Below, one piece after another: positions 31,925 to 37,697 of a stretch of 37,697 nucleotides of DNA. The translations under genes were made by a program, and so were the position numbers. The DNA lies in the NCBI RefSeq assembly GCF_009696465.1, contig NZ_VULX01000028.1:1-37697 (forward strand). The letters are read 5' to 3'. Each line of letters starts with the position of its first letter. Positions within the stretch are counted from its first letter, which is position 1. The stretch is from Inconstantimicrobium porci (GTDB taxonomy: Bacteria > Bacillota > Clostridia > Clostridiales > Clostridiaceae). Under the pieces are notes generated by a model. The model saw nothing but the letters and a program-made list of their open reading frames with translations, was not told where the DNA came from and did no database searches.

Positions 31925-32048
31925 AGAAAGATGTTAACATCTATTTTGGCACCTCCAACTTAGCTGGTTTTAAGCTCAATAAAATAAAATAGAGAAAGAT
32001 GTTAACATCTATTTTGGCACCTCCAACTTAGCTGGTTTTAAGCTCAAT
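31913..32048 (+). repeat. Perfect 68-bp tandem duplication at the end of the fab/acc operon
   Basis: Units 31913-31980 and 31981-32048 are identical throughout. Each contains the last codons and stop of accA, then the palindrome AGATGTTAACATCT inside the longer inverted repeat AAATAG...CTATTT, then GGCACCTCC and AGCT-GGTTTTA-AGCT. Complete identity implies a recent event or strong constraint. The palindrome may be an RNA hairpin or operator, now doubled; a classic T-run terminator is not seen. Confidence 0.9.
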
Positions 32049-32097
32049 CTGCATAGAGTTAATTCATTATATGTAATTTTATATGGGAGATGATTTT

Positions 32098-32436
32098 ATG
32101 AACAGTTTTCCAGGGTTTATGGAAAGTGATATTAACAAAGTACCCACAGATCAGCAGAATACTCCTGGTATAAAGGGATATTATTATACTGCTAATGATG
32201 GAAGTCAGATGGCTTTTTGGACATGCTATGAAGACAGAGTATCAAATGAACATATGCATGATTATGATGAGTACATGATTTGTGTAAGCGGGGAGTATGT
32301 TGTAACAATCAATGGACAGGAAAATGTTCTACATGCAGGCGATGAGTTATTTATACCTAAAGGAACTCTGCAGGGAGGAAGCTGCAAGGCAGGCACAAGG
32401 ACAATCCATGCTTTTGGTGGAAAAAGAATAAAATAA
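32098..32436 (+). CDS. Small cupin-domain protein
   Basis: A 112-residue single-domain cupin. Metal-binding motif 1 is recognisable as NEHMHDYDEYMICVSGEYVV (H-x-H ... E) followed by G-E, and motif 2 as LHAGDELFIPKGTLQGGSCK, with the usual second His degenerate and a later TIHAFGG. GGAG lies 11 nt before the ATG at 32098; the in-frame ATG at 32083 would overlap the site. It could be a small-molecule binding protein or enzyme; no substrate clue from neighbours. Confidence 0.8.
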   Translation: MNSFPGFMESDINKVPTDQQNTPGIKGYYYTANDGSQMAFWTCYEDRVSNEHMHDYDEYMICVSGEYVVTINGQENVLHAGDELFIPKGTLQGGSCKAGTRTIHAFGGKRIK

Positions 32437-32442
32437 AAAAAT

Positions 32443-32478
32443 AAACCATTACTTGTACAAAAACAGGTAACGGTTTTT
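32443..32478. terminator. Terminator after the cupin gene
   Basis: AAACCATTAC (32443-32452) pairs with GGTAACGGTTT (about 32466-32476) with mismatches and is followed by TTTTT; it faces the convergent peptide gene ending at 32503 and can serve both. Confidence 0.7.
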
Positions 32479-32502
32479 GATAAATAAAAATGATAAAATT
32501 AA

Positions 32503-32649
32503 CTATTCTAATGATCCACAATCAACTACAAAAGTTCTTATTTGATTATGATGATTATTATTTTTTACAGAACTGTTTGATTTAACAACAGGTAATAATA
32601 ATGTAGCAATAAGTGATAATGTTAAAATAGATTTAACGCTTTTTTTCAT
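32503..32649 (-). CDS. Secreted signalling-peptide precursor (48 aa), partner of RRNPP receptor
   Basis: A 48-codon gene divergent from the TPR/HTH regulator at 32790. The N-terminus is a signal sequence (MKKSVKSILTLSLIATLLLP), followed by a polar spacer rich in Asn/His (NNNHHNQ) and a short tail TFVVDCGSLE that would be the pheromone region after processing. Size, Sec-type leader, C-terminal location of the short hydrophobic/charged stretch and linkage to a receptor match Phr, PapR and clostridial Qsp precursors. The ribosome site is weak (AAAAGAAG). The mature form cannot be predicted with confidence. Confidence 0.65.
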   Translation of the reverse strand: MKKSVKSILTLSLIATLLLPVVKSNSSVKNNNHHNQIRTFVVDCGSLE

Positions 32650-32684
32650 AATATTACTTCTTTTCAAATTTATATCTTATATAC

Positions 32685-32749
32685 AAAATACACCCAAAAA
32701 AAGTATTTGTAAAATATTTTTTACAAAAGGCAAATGCTAGTGTTATAAT
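32685..32749. promoter_or_regulatory. Divergent promoters with a shared palindromic operator
   Basis: TTTGTAAAA (32706-32714), TATT, TTTTACAAA (32719-32727) forms a perfect 9-bp-arm palindrome midway between the peptide and receptor genes. Each arm contains a -35: TTTACA (32720-32725, plus) paired with TATAAT (32744-32749, spacer 18), and TTTACA (32713-32708, minus) paired with TATTTT (32690-32685, spacer 17). A protein bound here would control both genes; the RRNPP receptor is the likely candidate. Confidence 0.6.
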
Positions 32750-32789
32750 TATTATTAGATTAATAGTGAAAAAAGAGGGATATTGTGTT

Positions 32790-34112
32790 ATGAGTAATGT
32801 GCATTTATTAACTCCTGGAGAAAAAATTAAAAAAATTAGAAAAGATTTTAAAATTAAACAAAGTGATATTACAGGTGGAAAGATAACAAGGAATCTTATT
32901 AGTTTAATTGAAAATAACAGAGCTGATCTTACAGTTTCAACTGCAGGGATTATTGTAAGTAGTATTAACGATATCTGTAAAAAAAGAGATATTGATTTTA
33001 AGATGACTATAGATGATCTTTTAAAGAACAATACTATTCAGGCAGATAAAATGCTTAGTGATATAATAGATGAAATAAATGAGCATATGGATGATAATAA
33101 TTTTGATTTTTCAGATATAGTAGATAGAGTAGAAATGCTAATAAAGGAAAATCCATTTATGGATAAGGTAACCGATTTATATATAGAACTAGGCAAAATA
33201 TTTTCAGATAGACAGGAATTTAGAAAATCTTATATATTTTATTTTAAAGCATATGAACGTATTGATTTTCATAAACAGAAAGAATTATTTGCATTAATTT
33301 CATTAAAGTTATCATATTGCTGTAATAACTTATATGAATTCTCAGAATCAATACAAATTATAAATACTATTCTTTCTTTATACAATGATTTTGATGAGTT
33401 GGTGTATTGTAAATTGCTTTATAATTTAGCGATAGCTCAAAAAAATATAAATCAATACAGCGATGCTTTAAGTTCTCTAAATAAAATAGATAAAGAATTA
33501 TTTGTAAAACATAATTATTATTTTGCTATGGAAATAGCTAAAGTCAACTGTTATACTAAATTGAAGTTGTATAAAGAAGCTCTAGATATTGATTTAGATC
33601 TTTTAAATAATTATTGTAATAACGATAATGGGAGCAAATTGCTTGTTTTAAATAATATAGCTCAAGTATATAAATTAACTAATAATGTTGAAAGTATGCG
33701 TAAATATCTTCTCAAAGCAATGGATATAATATCAAATTATAATATTGATGAAAATAATTATTCTATGGATGAACTTTACTATGATTTAGCTAGTTGTAAT
33801 ATATTTATTGGTAATGAAAAAGATGCGCTTATTTTATTAAATAAAGCACTTGATATTTCAAAGAAACAGAATAAATATAAAGTTCAATATGATTGTATAA
33901 ATAGTATGTTTGATATATATTATGAAAATAAACAATATAAGAAGCTTGAGGAAATAAAGATATTGCTTCTGGGATTGCTTTCTGAAAGCAATAAACATGA
34001 ATATCATACTCTTGTGTATAAATTTATCAAGATGTACAAAATGAGAAATAAGGTGGATAAAATAGATGATCTTTTGAATTTTATGATAGATTTAGAAAAT
34101 AAAGAGGCATAG
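32790..34112 (+). CDS. RRNPP-type peptide-responsive regulator (HTH + TPR)
   Basis: A 440-residue protein. Residues about 6-60 form an Xre-like helix-turn-helix in the arrangement LTPGEKIKKIRKDFKIKQSD then GGKITRNLISLIENNRADLT, as in Rgg/PlcR and clostridial Qsr proteins. The rest is a superhelix of TPR repeats (for example GKIFSDRQEFRKSYIFYFKA, YNLAIAQKNINQYSDALSSL, NNIAQVYKLTNNVESMRKYL), the peptide-binding part in this superfamily. The ATG at 32790 is preferred, with GAGGG 11 nt upstream, over an in-frame GTG at 32766. It should bind an imported processed peptide, most simply the product of the divergent gene at 32649, and alter transcription. Quorum sensing of this kind controls solvent formation and sporulation in solventogenic clostridia. 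Confidence 0.82.
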   Translation: MSNVHLLTPGEKIKKIRKDFKIKQSDITGGKITRNLISLIENNRADLTVSTAGIIVSSINDICKKRDIDFKMTIDDLLKNNTIQADKMLSDIIDEINEHMDDNNFDFSDIVDRVEMLIKENPFMDKVTDLYIELGKIFSDRQEFRKSYIFYFKAYERIDFHKQKELFALISLKLSYCCNNLYEFSESIQIINTILSLYNDFDELVYCKLLYNLAIAQKNINQYSDALSSLNKIDKELFVKHNYYFAMEIAKVNCYTKLKLYKEALDIDLDLLNNYCNNDNGSKLLVLNNIAQVYKLTNNVESMRKYLLKAMDIISNYNIDENNYSMDELYYDLASCNIFIGNEKDALILLNKALDISKKQNKYKVQYDCINSMFDIYYENKQYKKLEEIKILLLGLLSESNKHEYHTLVYKFIKMYKMRNKVDKIDDLLNFMIDLENKEA

Positions 34113-34119
34113 TAATCAT

Positions 34120-34272
34120 ATGGAGGATATAGGGGTAGTTAATACAGATAATATAATAAGGGAAGAGTTAAATAATATATATTTTGATATTGATGAAGCT
34201 AATCAAATAATGAATAAGATTATAGAACAGGTAAAAGAGCATATGCAAGCCAAAAGATGGGATTCTAAATAA
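34120..34272 (+). CDS. Small helical protein downstream of RRNPP receptor (50 aa)
   Basis: A 50-codon ORF starting 7 bp after the receptor stop, with AGAGG 13 nt upstream. It reads MEDIGVVNTDNIIREELNNI, then an acidic amphipathic helix (FDIDEANQIMNKIIEQVKEH) and a basic end. There is no signal peptide, so it is not an obvious pheromone. Its last codons lie in the 5' arm of the terminator. It may be a cotranscribed accessory or antirepressor of the receptor; this is inference. Confidence 0.5.
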   Translation: MEDIGVVNTDNIIREELNNIYFDIDEANQIMNKIIEQVKEHMQAKRWDSK

Positions 34273-34287
34273 GGAATCCCATCTTTT
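34252..34287 (+). terminator. Strong terminator of the RRNPP operon
   Basis: AAAAGATGGGATTC (34252-34265) pairs perfectly over 14 bp with GAATCCCATCTTTT (34274-34287). The stem overlaps the end of the 50-codon ORF. Confidence 0.8.
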
Positions 34288-34441
34288 AGCTTGCTATAAA
34301 ATATACCGGAACTAAAGTTCAAGAATAATATCTATCTTAAATAGTAAGTAATGGTGTTGTTAGTCGAAATATTTAAACATAATATAGGGTGGTGTGGACA
34401 AAATACTAATGTACAATATTTGTGAGGAGATGATTTTTGAT

Positions 34442-34639
34442 ATGATTAAAGGAGAGTACAAAATTCGTTCACTTCCAAATTCATTAGCTAAAAATCAACT
34501 AAGAAATTCCTTGGAGAAGATTGATGGGGTAAAACATGTGGCTGTCCATGGAAATACAGTAAAAGTTGATTATGACAGACCAGCAAATGATAAGGATATT
34601 GAAGATCGTATCCGTGGAGCTGGAAATAAGCTTTTATAG
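34442..34639 (+). CDS. HMA-like ferredoxin-fold protein lacking the CxxC motif
   Basis: About 65 residues. IKGEYKIRSLPNSLAKNQLR, LEKIDGVKHVAVHGNTVKVD and DIEDRIRGAG give the beta-alpha-beta-beta-alpha-beta order of heavy-metal-associated domains (the 'L-x-x-I-x-G-V-x-x-V-x-V' pattern). The M-x-C-x-x-C metal loop is replaced by SLPNSLA, so copper binding is not expected. GAGGAG precedes either the ATG at 34430 or that at 34442; I prefer 34442 by spacing. Stand-alone members without cysteines are found in clostridia near membrane ATPases; none is present here. Confidence 0.6.
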   Translation: MIKGEYKIRSLPNSLAKNQLRNSLEKIDGVKHVAVHGNTVKVDYDRPANDKDIEDRIRGAGNKLL

Positions 34640-34787
34640 ACAGTTTACTTATTTTACAGAACAAAAACAAATATTGAGGCAAGAAGAGCTGACAGAAAAT
34701 GTTGGCTCTTTTTTATGCATTTTGACCATCAAAAAGGTATATAATGTAAATGGAGTGTTGCAATATGTTAAAAAGGATGTGTTTAGA

Positions 34788-35033
34788 ATGTGGGTAAATA
34801 TATTCAAATTTCCTTTAGTAGTACTTATTGCAGTAACATGTGTTGGATTTGGGACAATTTCATTTATTACAGCAAAAAATGCATTGTATTCAAACATGGG
34901 GAAAACTCTGCCTGAGATTTCAGCTTCATCTGAAGAAATGAATTCATCAACTGAAGAAGTAGCAGCAGCGGCACAAAGTTTAAGCGGCATGACAACAGAC
35001 ATGATGCAGGAAGTAAATAAATTCAAACTATAA
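34788..35033 (+). pseudogene. Internally deleted methyl-accepting chemotaxis protein
   Basis: Eighty-one residues join the start of a chemoreceptor (FKFPLVVLIAVTCVGFGTIS, a first membrane helix, then NMGKTLPEI) directly to its last 37 residues (SASSEEMNSSTEEVAAAAQS ... EVNKFKL). Compared with the intact receptor at 35387, about 580 residues covering the sensor, second helix, HAMP and most of the signalling domain are missing. The frame is preserved across the junction. It could make a short membrane peptide with a free methylation-region tail but cannot signal normally. AAAAAGGATG precedes the start. Confidence 0.75.
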
Positions 35034-35076
35034 TATTAAAAGCTGTCGCAGTAATATAAATTTATTATCTAAAAAA

Positions 35077-35125
35077 TACGTTACTCATTAAAACAGTTCA
35101 ATTTAGAACATTAATGAGTAACGTA
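35077..35125. repeat. 15-bp perfect inverted repeat
   Basis: TACGTTACTCATTAA (35077-35091) and TTAATGAGTAACGTA (35111-35125) are exact inverted copies separated by 19 bp. One arm is part of the coding sequence of the YbjQ remnant (K-G-Y-T-L-L-I-N); the other lies beyond the remnant's end, so this looks like an inverted duplication at a rearrangement point. It could also act as a terminator-like hairpin, but no T-run follows. Confidence 0.75.
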
Positions 35126-35243
35126 TATCCTTTCATTTCTCCACCTACAAGGTTTTTAAAGTCTGCACCAATATCTTTACCTATATTTTGGATCTTACGG
35201 TGCTGCTTTTAACAAGACCTTTAACTTCTTTGGTTTTTCTCTA
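35098..35243 (-). pseudogene. YbjQ/UPF0145 family remnant, truncated and frameshifted
   Basis: Read on the minus strand, TKEVKGLVKSSTVRSKI then, after a small frame shift near 35188, GKDIGADFKNLVGGEMKGYT matches the middle of YbjQ-like proteins (K-x-V-x-G-x-x-x-G-x-x-V-R-S-x-x-I-G-x-D-I-x-A-x-x-x-x-x-V-G-G-E-x-x-x-Y-T). The N-terminal strand and the C-terminal half are absent, and the frame ends at TGA (35100-35098) after the inverted-repeat arm. It is clearly non-functional. Confidence 0.6.
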
Positions 35244-35386
35244 AATATTTAATAAAAGTAAAAATAATACTTAATTTATCCTTATATGTGTCGAAAATAA
35301 TTATATTAATATAATTAATAGCTGCTTAGTGAGGAAATAATCAATAAATTATTCAAGCAGAAGCTTATTTTACACAGGAGGAAAAC

Positions 35387-37381
35387 ATGAGAAGTATAAA
35401 AAAGAAATTAGTATTATATTTAGGAATACTTATTGCAGTTATCTGTGGGGGGCTTGGTGTAACATCATACATAGCCGCTAGTAATTCTTTAATATCAAAT
35501 CTTTCAAAAACGCTTCCAGAGATAGCTGAGCAGGCATCGCAAAGTATAGAAGCAAATGTTAATGGACAGCTTGTAGCGCTTGAAGCAGTTGCAGCAAGAA
35601 GTGATATCAGCGATCCAAATCTTGATCCTGTACAAAAAAGGGATATTCTTAAGAAGGAAGCTGAAAGACTTAATAGTATCAGCATTGTCTACGTTGATGA
35701 AAAAGGTGATTCAATTGGCAGTGATGGCAAAGTGTACAATGTAGCTGACAGAGATTATATTGCCAAGGCACTTAGTGGTACAAGAAATATAGCAGGTCCT
35801 AATGTAAGAAAGACTGACAATGCTCTTTCAGTACGATATGTTGTTCCAGTAAGAAATGGAGACAAGGTAATCGGTGCCCTTTTGGAGTCTAGAGACGGTA
35901 ATGCGCTATCAGATTATACTGATAAAATTAAGTTTGGAACTACAGGCAGCGGATTCCTTATCAACAACGCAGGAACGACTATTGCACATAAAAACAGAGA
36001 TAAGGTACTTAACCAGGAAAATATAATCAAAGCATCTGAAAAAGATGCAAGCTTAAGCAGTTTTGCTGATGTTTATAAGACAATGATTAAAAGAGAAAGC
36101 GGCATGGCAAACTTTAATTACAAGGATAAGGAATATTATATAGGTTACTCGCCAGTACAGGGAACAGACTGGGCGCTTGGAGTAATAATACATAAAAGCG
36201 AAGTGCTTTCTGAGCTGGCAGATTTAAAGATTGTTGCAACTGCATCATCTGTGATAGTCTTTATTATTGGAGTAATACTGATTTATTTATTAGCTAATAT
36301 GATAACTAAGGGAATAAAAGCTGTTTCATCTCATCTTAATTTATTAGCACAGGGTGACCTTACAAATGATGTACCAGAAAGATACTTATCTTACAAAGAT
36401 GAAATTGGCCAGATGACTAAGTCAATGCAGCATATGCAGGAATCATTAAAAGAAATGATAGGCAGCGTTAAGAGGAGTGCATCTGACGTAAGTGATAATT
36501 CTGCAAACCTTTCTGCAACAGCAGGAGAGATTGCTAACGCATCACAAAATGTAACTGATTCTATTGCAAGCGTTACGCATGGCACTGGAATCCAGACTGA
36601 AAATATAACAAACATAATCCATATCTTAAATGATTTTGGGGACAAGCTTTCTAACATGGTAGGGGATATTGATGGCGTAAATACAAATTCTAAGCAGATA
36701 GGTGATATGGCACAGGACAGCAATGCGGAGATGATTGAACTTAACAACTCTATTGATCATATAAGCGATATGTTTAAGGAATTCAGTATGAAGATTTCAT
36801 CACTTGGCAAAAATATCAATGAGATAAATGAGATTACATCATTAATCAATGATATTGCTGAGCAGACCAACCTATTAGCACTGAACGCAGCAATTGAAGC
36901 TGCCAGAGCAGGGGAAGCTGGTAAGGGTTTTGCAGTAGTTGCTGACGAAATCAGAACTCTTGCAGTACAGTCAAAAGATTCAGCTGAAAAGATCAGCAGT
37001 CTTATTGGAGATATATCAAGTGAAACAGAGGTAATTGTATCTGATTCTGAAACTATGGATACTGAGCTTAAGAATCAGGTTAATATCGTTGAAAATTCAA
37101 TCAAATCATTTGTGAAGATTGTTAACGGAGTGGACGATATCATACCTAAGATTGATAAAGTAAAGGTATCGGCAGAGGATATTGAAAATAACAAGAATGT
37201 CATTATTGGCAAGATTAATGAACTTTCTGCTGTTTCTCAGGAAGTAGCAGCATCATCAGAAGAAATTTCAGCAGCATCAGAAGAAATGAATGCTTCAACT
37301 GAAGAAGTTGCATCAGCAGCTCAAAGTCTAAATGATATGACTGACAACATGATGAACGAAGTAAATAAATTTAAATTATAA
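35387..37381 (+). CDS. Methyl-accepting chemotaxis protein with dCache sensor
   Basis: A 664-residue transmembrane chemoreceptor. Membrane helix 1 is at about 7-30 ([20 protein letters not shown]); residues 35-280 form an extracytoplasmic dCache-like sensor ([41 protein letters not shown] near its end); helix 2 is at about 284-305 ([20 protein letters not shown]); a HAMP domain follows (about 306-358). The signalling hairpin tip is [20 protein letters not shown] followed by [15 protein letters not shown], and the C-terminus has Gln/Glu methylation helices without a CheR-docking pentapeptide. AGGAGGAAAAC precedes the ATG. The ligand is unknown; dCache receptors often bind amino acids or carboxylates. 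Confidence 0.95.
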   Translation: MRSIKKKLVLYLGILIAVICGGLGVTSYIAASNSLISNLSKTLPEIAEQASQSIEANVNGQLVALEAVAARSDISDPNLDPVQKRDILKKEAERLNSISIVYVDEKGDSIGSDGKVYNVADRDYIAKALSGTRNIAGPNVRKTDNALSVRYVVPVRNGDKVIGALLESRDGNALSDYTDKIKFGTTGSGFLINNAGTTIAHKNRDKVLNQENIIKASEKDASLSSFADVYKTMIKRESGMANFNYKDKEYYIGYSPVQGTDWALGVIIHKSEVLSELADLKIVATASSVIVFIIGVILIYLLANMITKGIKAVSSHLNLLAQGDLTNDVPERYLSYKDEIGQMTKSMQHMQESLKEMIGSVKRSASDVSDNSANLSATAGEIANASQNVTDSIASVTHGTGIQTENITNIIHILNDFGDKLSNMVGDIDGVNTNSKQIGDMAQDSNAEMIELNNSIDHISDMFKEFSMKISSLGKNINEINEITSLINDIAEQTNLLALNAAIEAARAGEAGKGFAVVADEIRTLAVQSKDSAEKISSLIGDISSETEVIVSDSETMDTELKNQVNIVENSIKSFVKIVNGVDDIIPKIDKVKVSAEDIENNKNVIIGKINELSAVSQEVAASSEEISAASEEMNASTEEVASAAQSLNDMTDNMMNEVNKFKL

Positions 37382-37406
37382 AAAAAGGGTTGCAAGACAT
37401 ATTTAA

Positions 37407-37465
37407 AGGAGCCATATGGGAATGAGGTAAAAGTCATTTCCACAAGGCTCCTCTTTTTGTTTTTA
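37407..37465 (+). terminator. Terminator of the chemoreceptor gene
   Basis: AGGAGCC (37407-37413) pairs with GGCTCCT (37446-37452), with an inner stem GGGAATGA/TCATTTCC, and is followed by CTTTTTGTTTTT. The remaining 37466-37697 holds no gene that I can support, only AT-rich sequence. Confidence 0.85.
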
Positions 37466-37697
37466 TCTTAGTTTTACTGATTTTATTTTTTCATTTATTT
37501 TTCTTGCTTCATTTTTGTTAATTGATATGAATTGAATATTTTAATATAATTGTGGTAAGAACTTAAGTGTTAGACATGAGCATAATTGATCTTTAAAAAT
37601 TTAATATTGATATAGAGAAATATTTTGGAAAAGTTAGGTTTTTTATTAATAAAGTGACTCAAAAAAGGGTATACTATCCCCATGAGGATGATAGAAT

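Noticed and set aside
34566-34787. Extended 155-aa ORF upstream of the chemoreceptor remnant
   Set aside because: The first half overlaps the HMA-like gene in another frame and has no ribosome site; only the part from 34788 resembles a chemoreceptor.

Overview
The window is about 37.7 kb of very AT-rich DNA with strong AGGAGG-type ribosome binding sites, T-run terminators and Gram-positive promoters. The gene content points to a saccharolytic Clostridium (Clostridiaceae): a clostridial fab/acc fatty-acid operon with FabK, a T-box leader before brnQ, a Rex-type box before L-lactate dehydrogenase, BioY and an HTH-less biotin ligase. I cannot name the species.

Layout. 1-187: tail of an IS21-type element (end of IstB plus repeated terminal sequences). 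216-3300: minus-strand accessory block with an HTH protein, a coiled-coil membrane protein, a graspetide-type ATP-grasp ligase and a 67-aa peptide immediately upstream of the ligase; it looks like an undescribed RiPP cassette. 3303-6414: small housekeeping and accessory genes (flavodoxin, GNAT, HD hydrolase), gene remnants and a 59-aa coiled-coil protein. 6777-8678: T-box leader and brnQ. 8781-12246: M50-like membrane protein, then ldh with an orphan PTS_EIIC_2-type permease. 12503-14442: two small proteins and a FabK/nitronate-monooxygenase-like flavoprotein. 14567-16802: minus-strand ABC-2 exporter preceded by a small secreted peptide whose start codon appears to be ATA. 16983-21135: repeat-rich stretch with GNAT-like, MarR, damaged membrane genes, Uma2 and bioY. 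21181-31924: birA divergent from a twelve-gene fatty-acid operon (MarR-fabH-acpP-fabK-fabD-fabG-fabF-accB-fabZ-accC-accD-accA). 31913-37697: a perfect 68-bp tandem duplication, a cupin, a peptide/RRNPP quorum-sensing pair, a small HMA-like protein, an internally deleted chemoreceptor, a YbjQ remnant and an intact chemoreceptor.

How the genes work together. BioY imports biotin and BirA attaches it to AccB; AccABCD makes malonyl-CoA, FabD loads it on AcpP, and FabH/F/G/Z/K elongate the chain. A MarR protein at the operon head probably senses acyl-ACP. A near-identical operator (TTTGATTRTCAAA) overlaps the 3' end of the -10 both of this operon and of the flavoprotein at 13375, so I infer one regulon. 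ldh is probably under NADH control through Rex, and brnQ under amino-acid control through the T-box.

Two things stand out as possibly new biology: the graspetide-like cassette at 1227-3227 and the divergent secreted-peptide/RRNPP receptor pair at 32503-34112. A family of roughly 220-390-bp elements with about 35-bp AT-rich terminal inverted repeats is scattered through the window, one fragment lying inside the fab operon. Several genes carry single-base lesions (in-frame TGA in fabH, A8 frameshift at 18704, ATA/CTG in place of expected starts), which are either real decay or sequence errors and need read-level checking.
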